From Candidatus Heimdallarchaeota archaeon (GTDB taxonomy: Archaea > Asgardarchaeota > Heimdallarchaeia > Hodarchaeales > LC-3), in NCBI GenBank assembly GCA_027364495.1, contig DAHXPE010000090.1, positions 1-7,115 of the forward strand: a stretch of 7,115 bases of DNA, written 5' to 3'. Under the pieces are notes generated by a model. The model searched no databases. It worked only from the letters and a program-made list of their open reading frames with translations, and had not been told where the DNA came from. The position numbers were made by a program, and so were the translations under genes. This document shows, piece by piece, positions 1 to 4,737 of the stretch. How positions within the stretch are numbered: position 1 is the first letter of the stretch; each line of letters opens with the position of its first letter.

Positions 1-72
1 AAGAATAGCTAATAATTGACCATAAACCTCTTTTATCGGCATATTTTCAAGAGGATTATCTTGTTGCTTCAT
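1..72 (-). CDS. Possible N-terminal fragment of a divergent gene, cut by the window edge
   Basis: On the minus strand an ATG at 72-70 opens a frame that runs to position 1 without a stop. It gives 24 residues that begin MKQQDNPLENMPIKEVYG and look protein-like, with codon use typical of the neighbouring genes. An in-frame TAA lies eight codons upstream, so the start is the ATG at 72 or the ATG ten codons further in, at 42. No Shine-Dalgarno is visible for either. It overlaps the first bases of the plus-strand ORF at 61-222, so one of the two starts may be misplaced. The product cannot be recognised from this fragment. Confidence 0.35.
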   Translation of the reverse strand, partial: MKQQDNPLENMPIKEVYGQLLAIL

Positions 73-222
73 AGTACATTTAAACAATCCAAATTAACAG
101 ATCTTGGCTATCTTAAGAAAGCTAATTCTGGCGGATTAACTTATGGTTCTAGGACTTTGATTGAAATAAATGATGAATCTAGAAGATTTATTTCTCAACA
201 AGCATCTGAGCTACTATTTTAG
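61..222 (+). CDS. Possible small protein of about 53 residues, unknown
   Basis: This open frame ends in TAG at 220-222 and shows the strong A/T third-position preference of the real genes here. There is no in-frame ATG. The best start is TTG at 61, five bases after a GAGGAT motif at 51-56; a TTG at 16 would extend the protein by 15 residues but has no visible ribosome binding site and would run over the possible minus-strand gene. The TAG stop overlaps the AGGAG motif (221-225) that precedes the next gene, which suggests translational coupling and supports reality. No signal peptide, membrane segment or known motif is visible. It could instead be a decayed gene that lost its N-terminus, or chance coding. 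Confidence 0.33.
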   Translation: MLLHSTFKQSKLTDLGYLKKANSGGLTYGSRTLIEINDESRRFISQQASELLF

Positions 223-225
223 GAG
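221..225 (+). promoter_or_regulatory. Shine-Dalgarno AGGAG overlapping the upstream stop codon
   Basis: AGGAG shares two bases with the TAG stop of the ORF ending at 222 and lies 12 bases before the ATG at 238. The spacing is a little long, but no other start fits, and the overlap suggests coupled translation of the two frames. Confidence 0.45.
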
Positions 226-237
226 ATAGTAAAGATA

Positions 238-741
238 ATGAGTGAATCAGAAGAGCCTAATAAAAGCGTAATATTTACTGATGAAAAAAATATAATGCTG
301 AGATGTGTTGCTGATACCAAAGCAGAATTTATTGAGAGAGCAGTTTTGAAGGGATGGAAACAATGTAAAATTTGCAAATATCCTATCTGTAATGAATGTT
401 TGAAAATATTTCTAGGTGAAAATCCTATGAATGAACCGACTTGTCCAGGTTCCTTTCTGAAGTTCAACCATACATTGGTTCCTGAACCAATTCCCACGGA
501 ACTTATTCTTATTGAGACTAAAAAAAATCAAAGCCAATTACCCCCAATTGGAATTCTTCTCGATAAAGCCTTTTACGTAAAACCAGCATCTGATGATGAA
601 TCAAAAAGACCAGTTCATACTTATTTACAAAATAATTCTGTGTTTTTGGCTAAACAAGAAAAATGGGCCAATATGGGTTCCGTAATTGTAAAACGAAATA
701 GGGGAAAATATATTAGCTGGGAACGGTTGTCTTCTATCTAA
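238..741 (+). CDS. Cysteine-rich, probably zinc-binding protein of unknown function (167 aa)
   Basis: A complete soluble protein without signal peptide or membrane segment. Cysteines sit at residues 43, 46, 51, 54 and 69 with a histidine at 78, giving C-x2-C-x4-C-x2-C-x14-C-x8-H. The core CKICKYPICNEC followed by CPG resembles the first half of cross-brace zinc domains (RING, B-box or IBR-like), but I cannot assign a family; C23 might be a further ligand. The C-terminal part (about 105-167) has no cysteine, looks alpha/beta, and ends in a basic stretch, VKRNRGKYISWERL. The start is ATG 238 after AGGAG. The next gene follows after 90 bases with its own promoter-like elements, so this may be the end of a short transcript. 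Zinc binding is inferred from cysteine spacing; ubiquitin-like or nucleic-acid roles would be guesses. Confidence 0.8.
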   Translation: MSESEEPNKSVIFTDEKNIMLRCVADTKAEFIERAVLKGWKQCKICKYPICNECLKIFLGENPMNEPTCPGSFLKFNHTLVPEPIPTELILIETKKNQSQLPPIGILLDKAFYVKPASDDESKRPVHTYLQNNSVFLAKQEKWANMGSVIVKRNRGKYISWERLSSI

Positions 742-758
742 TAACGTAATAATAATTG

Positions 759-767
759 CTTTAAAAA
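759..767 (+). promoter_or_regulatory. Candidate archaeal TATA box upstream of the DUF302 gene
   Basis: CTTTAAAAA lies in the 90-bp gap before the DUF302 start. With usual archaeal spacing of about 25 bases, transcription would begin near 788-792, leaving a leader of about 40 bases. A second TTTTAAAT at 773-780 is an alternative. This is inferred from sequence alone. Confidence 0.4.
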
Positions 768-781
768 AAATCTTTTAAATC

Positions 782-796
782 ATAACCTGAGGTTAT
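782..796 (+). promoter_or_regulatory. Perfect 15-bp palindrome, candidate operator
   Basis: ATAACCTGAGGTTAT is a perfect inverted repeat of two 7-base arms around a single G. It stands out because it holds G/C pairs in an otherwise A/T-only spacer. It lies 35 bases before the DUF302 ATG and coincides with the transcription start predicted from the TATA-like box, where a dimeric repressor would block initiation. The arms are too short for a strong terminator hairpin and no T-run follows directly. The cognate regulator is not identifiable here. Confidence 0.45.
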
Positions 797-831
797 TAAT
801 TATCTCTAAAAAAACAGGAAAAGATTTAATT

Positions 832-1224
832 ATGTCTGAATCAATTGAAATTGCTAAAACCATTGAATTAAGTTATGAAAAGGCTATTGAAAAGATTACC
901 ACAGCTTTAAAAGTTGAGGGTTTTGGAATATTAACTGAAATAGATGTTAAAGAAACATTAAAGAAGAAATTAAATGTTGATTTTGAAAAATATAAGATCT
1001 TGGGAGCTTGTAATCCACCATTCGCTAAAAAAGCTTTGGATATTGATAGATCAGTAGGTACATTGCTTCCTTGCAATGTCTATGTCCAAGAAGTTGCTGA
1101 AAACAAAACAAAGGTTTCAGCAATTGATCCAATGAAAATGTTTCAAATTTTACCAATAAAAGATTTAGAAAACATAGCTCAAGAAATTCAAGCTCGATTG
1201 ACACGAGCAATAAATTCTTTGTAA
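832..1224 (+). CDS. DUF302 family protein (130 aa)
   Basis: A complete single-domain DUF302 protein. It carries the conserved blocks of the family: GFGILTEIDVKETL (30-43), GACNPPFAKKAL (58-69), GTLLPCNVYV (76-85) and SAIDPM (96-101). C60 and C81 fall inside these conserved blocks. The length matches a stand-alone family member, and there is no signal peptide. The family is widespread in bacteria and archaea, and its biochemical role is not established to my knowledge; a small-ligand or heme/metal-related role has been suspected from context in other genomes. ATG 832 is preceded by AGGAAAAG (816-823), a weak ribosome binding site. A palindrome and TATA-like box upstream suggest its own regulated promoter. 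It converges on the TPR gene, with 30 bp between the two stop codons. Confidence 0.9.
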   Translation: MSESIEIAKTIELSYEKAIEKITTALKVEGFGILTEIDVKETLKKKLNVDFEKYKILGACNPPFAKKALDIDRSVGTLLPCNVYVQEVAENKTKVSAIDPMKMFQILPIKDLENIAQEIQARLTRAINSL

Positions 1225-1247
1225 ATGTAGCAATTAATTCTTTGGAC

Positions 1248-1256
1248 CTTATTTTT
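1248..1256 (+). terminator. Possible oligo-T terminator after the DUF302 gene
   Basis: CCTTATTTTT lies 23-32 bases after the DUF302 stop. Archaeal RNA polymerase commonly ends at short T-runs without a hairpin, and no stem is visible here. The run is only five uninterrupted Ts, so this is a weak call. Confidence 0.22.
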
Positions 1257-1638
1257 AATCTGAGGGGGGAGAAGAAACTAAATCTATTAATTGTTTAATT
1301 TGATCCGCATTAAACCTCTTTTGATTCATAAATTTTAATTTTTTTGCAGTTGCAAGAGCTTTATCATGTTTTTTAACCGCTCTATAGGTGAGGGCTAATT
1401 CATAAACATAATCGGGATCGGAAGCATTTAATAATAATGCTTTTTCAAAGGGTTCAACTGCCTCATCAATTCTATATAATCTCTTTCTACAGAATCCAAT
1501 ATAGAACCAAGCTTCATGATTATCAGGATGGTGTTTAATTTCTTCCAAAAATGCTTGCTCGGCTAATTTAAATTCATGTTGTTTGATTTTAAATTTACCT
1601 AGTTCCATAGGAGGGACAGAATCAATTGGACTTGACAT
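1255..1638 (-). CDS. Small TPR-repeat protein (127 aa)
   Basis: The protein is almost entirely three tetratricopeptide repeats, at about residues 10-41, 42-75 and 76-107. Each shows the two-helix spacing: for example AWFYIGFCRKRLYRIDEAVEPFEKAL split across helices A and B of repeat 2, and YELALTYRAVKKHDKALATA across those of repeat 3. A short tail with a last helix and an SSPPSD end follows. TPRs are protein-protein docking scaffolds; no catalytic domain is present and the partner is unknown. The start is ATG 1638 with GGAAG about 11 bases upstream; an internal ATG at residue 11 has no ribosome binding site. It lies downstream of, and in the same direction as, the surface protein gene (100-bp gap), so the two might share a transcript. 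It is probably cytoplasmic, as there is no signal peptide. Confidence 0.85.
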   Translation of the reverse strand: MSSPIDSVPPMELGKFKIKQHEFKLAEQAFLEEIKHHPDNHEAWFYIGFCRKRLYRIDEAVEPFEKALLLNASDPDYVYELALTYRAVKKHDKALATAKKLKFMNQKRFNADQIKQLIDLVSSPPSD

Positions 1639-1738
1639 TTTACAACTATCTTCCTAAAAATCGCAATATTTACGGTGACGTTTTTTTTCTATTTTAAATT
1701 TTAGTTATTTTTTCTTAATTATTAATTTTGGTTTGGAT

Positions 1739-2371
1739 TTAGTTAAATTTTTTTCTTCGGGAAAATTTTTTTAGAATGTTTACTATAATTGTCATTGGAA
1801 TAACTCCAACCAGTGTAAGCATTAAACCAAGAACATAATCTCGACTGGGATATGGATATCCTAGGGCATTTAATTTTATGGATGTATTAGTATTTGTACC
1901 CGTGTTCAATAATGGATAGGAAAAAATTGAATAATAGACAGAAAAAATAACATTCGATTGATTAGATGTAACGACATGAAAAAATTGGAGATTAACGAAT
2001 AAATTTTCAGCATAATAATTACAACAGCCTGAAAAAGAAATATTACCTTCCCATAATGGGTGGTTTGAAGATAGAGAAATATAAACACCTTCATTCCCAC
2101 GCATTAAGACAAGACTAAGGGAAACCTTGACTGTTGCTTGAAGAAATGAAGAGACAAAATAAACAGTCCCATAGCCAAAAACGGAGCCTGCCAAAACTTC
2201 ATTATTCCCAAGAGAGAAATTATTTTCAGTAAAATGAAGACTTCTCGTGAAAAAAATTGCTCCATTAGAATGAGATTGACTCAATTGTGCTTCTGAAGTC
2301 TGCAAAACCAAGCTCGGACTAACAAAAAGTAAACTGATTAATATGGCCAAAATCATAAAATAGGATTTCAA
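1739..2371 (-). CDS. Predicted surface-anchored membrane protein, unknown (210 aa)
   Basis: It has the layout of an exported, type I single-pass protein. Residues 1-28 form a signal peptide (K2, hydrophobic core to about 23, likely cut near SEA-Q). The ectodomain (29-177) is rich in Ser, Asn, Phe and Tyr with alternating beta-like segments. A hydrophobic anchor (about 179-199) is followed by the basic tail KKFSRRKKFN, which would face the cytoplasm. Four N-glycosylation sequons are present (N51-F-S, N110-I-S, N137-Q-S, N162-T-S), plus a vicinal C116-C117 pair. The start is taken as TTG 2371, because it supplies the positive n-region and has GGGTAAG upstream; ATG 2356 would begin directly in the hydrophobic core. 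No family is recognised. Function is unknown; cell-envelope placement is the only inference. Confidence 0.78.
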   Translation of the reverse strand: MKSYFMILAILISLLFVSPSLVLQTSEAQLSQSHSNGAIFFTRSLHFTENNFSLGNNEVLAGSVFGYGTVYFVSSFLQATVKVSLSLVLMRGNEGVYISLSSNHPLWEGNISFSGCCNYYAENLFVNLQFFHVVTSNQSNVIFSVYYSIFSYPLLNTGTNTNTSIKLNALGYPYPSRDYVLGLMLTLVGVIPMTIIVNILKKFSRRKKFN

Positions 2372-2407
2372 AAATTGCTTACCCGATACAGAATGATAAC
2401 TTACTTA

Positions 2408-2474
2408 GTTTTAAATAATAAAATTTTTAATATATGATTAGAAAGTTCTTGTATCTTATTTTCAAGAATTTCTT
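2408..2474. promoter_or_regulatory. Divergent promoter region with inverted repeats
   Basis: The 128-bp gap between the surface-protein gene (minus) and the 84-residue orphan (plus) holds TATA-like sequences for both directions. On the minus strand TTATTTAAAAC (2408-2418) is about 40 bases from the TTG start. On the plus strand TTTAATATAT (2426-2435) is about 65 bases from the ATG at 2500. Downstream of the plus-strand box lie TTCTTG (2446-2451), CAAGAA (2463-2468) and TTCTT (2470-2474). These make an inverted repeat with an 11-base loop and an 11-bp palindrome AAGAATTTCTT (2464-2474). They sit around the predicted plus-strand start site and could be a regulator site. Confidence 0.35.
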
Positions 2475-2499
2475 AATAAATTCATTTTCACGATAACTC

Positions 2500-2754
2500 A
2501 TGTCAAATAGAGATTTATCACGAATTGAAGCCATCAATACCGTTCTTGATGCGTTCAAATTAGATTCCAGATACAAAGTTAAATATAATAATTTAAGTTA
2601 TTGTTATGAACTTTATTTATCATCAAATGATTCTTTGTTAGCCGAATTTGGATATAGGGAGGATAAATTAATTGAACCTGCTTTTAAAAATTCTTTTTCA
2701 GAAATAGAGAGAAAAATTAGTGTTCAATCTGATAAATTGAAATACCAAGTTTAA
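2500..2754 (+). CDS. Hypothetical small protein (84 aa)
   Basis: I do not recognise this protein. It is a soluble, charged alpha/beta polypeptide: an N-terminal helix (about 4-20), beta-like segments with alternating Tyr/Leu (about 24-42 and 46-52), and a C-terminal helix (about 64-80). It has one cysteine (C35) and no signal or membrane segment. ATG 2500 has no Shine-Dalgarno, but a TATA-like box lies about 65 bases upstream. Codon use is typical of the neighbouring genes. The stop TAA (2752-2754) overlaps the TAA stop of the convergent purB gene, and six Ts (2755-2760) follow immediately and may end its transcript inside purB. Confidence 0.68.
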   Translation: MSNRDLSRIEAINTVLDAFKLDSRYKVKYNNLSYCYELYLSSNDSLLAEFGYREDKLIEPAFKNSFSEIERKISVQSDKLKYQV

Positions 2755-4088
2755 TTTTTTATAATTGATTTGTAATTTGTAAGAACGCTATCAATTTTTT
2801 CCTGAATTAATCCTAAATAATTACTTGGTTCAAGCAATTGTTCAATTTCAGGATCAGTTAAATATTGAGATAAAGTTTTGTTAGAAAGAATTGCTTGTTT
2901 AAAATCTGGTTCATTTGATATTCGATTTAAAATTTCATGAGCCTCTTGACGACCAATTTTATCAGCTAGCGCAATCATAACAGCTTCTGCCATTTGACGT
3001 CCCTGCATCAAATGAAGATTCTCATCGATTTTTTTATAATCGAGCTGTAAATTTTGCAATATTTTTTTGAGATCAAGTAAGATAAAATCAGTTAAACCTA
3101 TCATATCACCAAATGTTATACGTTCAGGAGCCGAATTTGTCAAATCACGTTCATGTTCGACAGCAATATTTTCTGCTTGAGCTACGTATAAACTTCTAAT
3201 TACTCGTGCCAATCCACAAATCCTCTCTGATTTATGGGGATTTCGCTTATGGGGCATGGTAGAAGAGCCAACCTGAGTAGAAGTAAATCCTTCAAACCAT
3301 TCACCAATTTCAGGTCTCTGAAGGTTTCTAATTTCTTTTGCAAGACGTTCAGCTGAAGCAGAAATAGAAACGATGGCAGATAAAAACGGCATAAAAAGGA
3401 CTCTTGGCACTATTTGAGTAGTAATAAAGGCTTTTTCAAGTCCGAGATTGTGCAAAACTTCATCTTCAATCTTCATGGTTTTATATGAAGCATAAGTACC
3501 AATAGCACCAGAGATTTTACCATAATTGACCTTAGCTTGAAGAAGTTGCTGATAACTTATTAAAAATTCCGATAGAAAATTAGCGAATTTAAAACCTTGA
3601 GTCATTGGAATAGCGTGTTGACCATGTGTTCGACCAATAGAAATAATATTCCTATGAGTTTCAGTTAAACGAGCTAATTCCTTAAGAACACCAATTAATG
3701 ATTGTAAAAGGAAATATTTAGATTTTGTAAGCTGTAAACCAAGAACTGTATCTTGAACGTCCATTGAAGTAGCACCGAGATGAATAAATTTACCGCCAAT
3801 GCTACATTGCTCGGTAATGGCTAGAACAACAGCCATTAAATCATGAGACGTTTGTTTTTCAATTTCATTTACGCGGTCAAGTTTGATATAATCAGAATTA
3901 CATTTAGATTCAATGTCCTGCCATGCATCAGCAGGAATTTTACCAATATGATAATTAGCACGAGCAATTTCCTTTTCGACAAGCAACTGAAATTCAAGCT
4001 TCTGTTGTTCATCAAATAAATCGGAAACTGGTGTTATATAACGTTCAATCAAGCTAATACTGTCACCAATTAAATCAAGTTCAGGCAA
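2751..4088 (-). CDS. purB: Adenylosuccinate lyase
   Basis: PurB cleaves fumarate from SAICAR in IMP synthesis and from adenylosuccinate in AMP synthesis, as a cytoplasmic homotetramer with shared active sites. The 445 residues match the family length. Visible motifs are TSHD with H82, TSMDVQDT (107-114), GRTHGQHA (152-159, with the general-acid histidine region H155/H158), and the fumarate lyase signature GSSTMPHKRNP (274-284) carrying the catalytic serine loop. HERDLTNSAPERI (312-324) is another conserved substrate-binding stretch. All are intact. The start is TTG 4088, the only usual start between the in-frame TAG (4103-4101) and the conserved core; no Shine-Dalgarno is seen. TTATAATATC about 25-33 bases upstream could make the transcript nearly leaderless. 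It diverges from an AbrB-ACT-like gene and overlaps the stop of the convergent orphan by 4 bp. Confidence 0.97.
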   Translation of the reverse strand: MPELDLIGDSISLIERYITPVSDLFDEQQKLEFQLLVEKEIARANYHIGKIPADAWQDIESKCNSDYIKLDRVNEIEKQTSHDLMAVVLAITEQCSIGGKFIHLGATSMDVQDTVLGLQLTKSKYFLLQSLIGVLKELARLTETHRNIISIGRTHGQHAIPMTQGFKFANFLSEFLISYQQLLQAKVNYGKISGAIGTYASYKTMKIEDEVLHNLGLEKAFITTQIVPRVLFMPFLSAIVSISASAERLAKEIRNLQRPEIGEWFEGFTSTQVGSSTMPHKRNPHKSERICGLARVIRSLYVAQAENIAVEHERDLTNSAPERITFGDMIGLTDFILLDLKKILQNLQLDYKKIDENLHLMQGRQMAEAVMIALADKIGRQEAHEILNRISNEPDFKQAILSNKTLSQYLTDPEIEQLLEPSNYLGLIQEKIDSVLTNYKSIIKN

Positions 4089-4101
4089 TAAAAAAATCTT
4101 C

Positions 4102-4116
4102 TAATATAAGATATTA
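4102..4116. promoter_or_regulatory. Inverted repeat at the purB promoter
   Basis: TAATATAAGATATTA is a perfect 6+3+6 inverted repeat that ends 13 bases from the purB TTG start and overlaps or abuts its TATA-like sequence (about 4103-4121). A second palindrome, TTAAATTTAA, lies at 4148-4157. In DNA this AT-rich such repeats arise by chance fairly often, so an operator role is only a suggestion, made more interesting by the divergent regulator-like gene. Confidence 0.3.
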
Positions 4117-4128
4117 TAATTCAATGAT

Positions 4129-4143
4129 AATAAATAAATAAAT
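4129..4143. repeat. Short tetranucleotide AAAT run
   Basis: A run of nearly four AATA units within the purB/AbrB-ACT intergenic region. It is low-complexity sequence that could vary in length and alter promoter geometry, but it is too short to call a functional phase-variation tract. Confidence 0.3.
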
Positions 4144-4193
4144 CAAATTAAATTTAAAAATTAATAATAATATAATAATAGGCTTAGTATAAA

Positions 4194-4241
4194 ATGTCAA
4201 ACCAAGAGCAAATTAGCATTATTGAAGTAGTATGGTTATAA
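4194..4241 (+). other. 15-codon mini-ORF in frame with the AbrB-ACT gene
   Basis: ATG at 4194 opens MSNQEQISIIEVVWL and stops at TAA 4239-4241. A TATA-like stretch (about 4166-4178) lies 16-28 bases upstream. The frame is the same as that of the following gene and stays open from 4242 through the GTG at 4296 (ISNKKPVINYKKIVGVKL precedes it). It may be a regulatory leader peptide, a tiny independent product, or the former N-terminus of the downstream protein now cut off by one stop codon. Confidence 0.3.
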
Positions 4242-4295
4242 ATAAGTAATAAAAAACCAGTCATAAATTATAAAAAAATTGTTGGAGTAAAATTA

Positions 4296-4718
4296 GTGAA
4301 GGACGTAACCCTTGGTAAGATGGTTAATTTAAATGAAACAAGCTCATTGTATATACCTTCAAGTTGGGTAAAAAGCTTCAATGAAGATGATACTCAATTT
4401 GCAATATTTTTAAAAAATAATCCGACAATGTTCAGGTTTATACCCACGAAATCAGATACAATACAACAATTTCACATGAAATTAACAGTATTGGAAGAGA
4501 ACTTCTTACAAAGGTTATTTCAAGTATTTGATGAGATGAATAAAGAGTACCAGATAAAACCAATATACAGCTCTGGTGTGTGCTTTGTAGATGATGATTG
4601 TTATTATTTCTTTCTAATAGAACATGTGAAAGAAGAAATAGAAGAAAAATTAAAAATCAAGTTATCAGAATTCAAAGGGGTAGAAGAGATTAATATTAAA
4701 AATTATTCAATAGAATAA
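4296..4718 (+). CDS. Putative AbrB-like plus ACT-domain regulator (140 aa)
   Basis: Two domains can be proposed. Residues about 7-55 (KMVNLNETSSLYIPSSWV, then FAIFLKNNPTMFRFIP) follow the swapped-hairpin pattern of AbrB/SpoVT DNA-binding domains. Residues about 59-137 look like an ACT domain: a beta strand HMKLTVLE, a helix NFLQRLFQVFDEMN, strands IKPIYSSGVCFVD and YYFFLIEH, a helix EEIEEKLKIKL and a last strand VEEINIKNY. ACT domains bind small effectors such as amino acids, so a ligand-responsive transcription factor is plausible. The start is GTG 4296 with GGAG at 4284-4287, 8 bases away. It diverges from purB and could regulate it or itself. Codon use favours ATA for Ile (9 of 12), unlike purB. 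The domain calls rest on sequence pattern only; a stand-alone metabolic ACT protein is the alternative. Confidence 0.72.
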   Translation: MKDVTLGKMVNLNETSSLYIPSSWVKSFNEDDTQFAIFLKNNPTMFRFIPTKSDTIQQFHMKLTVLEENFLQRLFQVFDEMNKEYQIKPIYSSGVCFVDDDCYYFFLIEHVKEEIEEKLKIKLSEFKGVEEINIKNYSIE

Positions 4719-4737
4719 AGAAATCAAATCTATGGGA

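Noticed and set aside
170..209. C/D-box guide RNA-like pair, ATGATGA (170-176) and CTGA (206-209)
   Set aside because: Only 29 bases lie between the boxes, with no internal C'/D' boxes and no terminal stem, and it lies in a probable coding frame.
1025..1210. Minus-strand open frames inside the DUF302 gene
   Set aside because: They are antisense to a clear family protein, without ribosome binding sites or protein-like composition.
1681..1727. T-rich tract that could be a plus-strand terminator
   Set aside because: No plus-strand gene ends nearby (the last ended at 1224); it is more likely AT-rich spacer upstream of the TPR gene.
4129..4143. Phase-variable microsatellite
   Set aside because: Fewer than four units, in a spacer that is A/T-only anyway; chance occurrence is likely.
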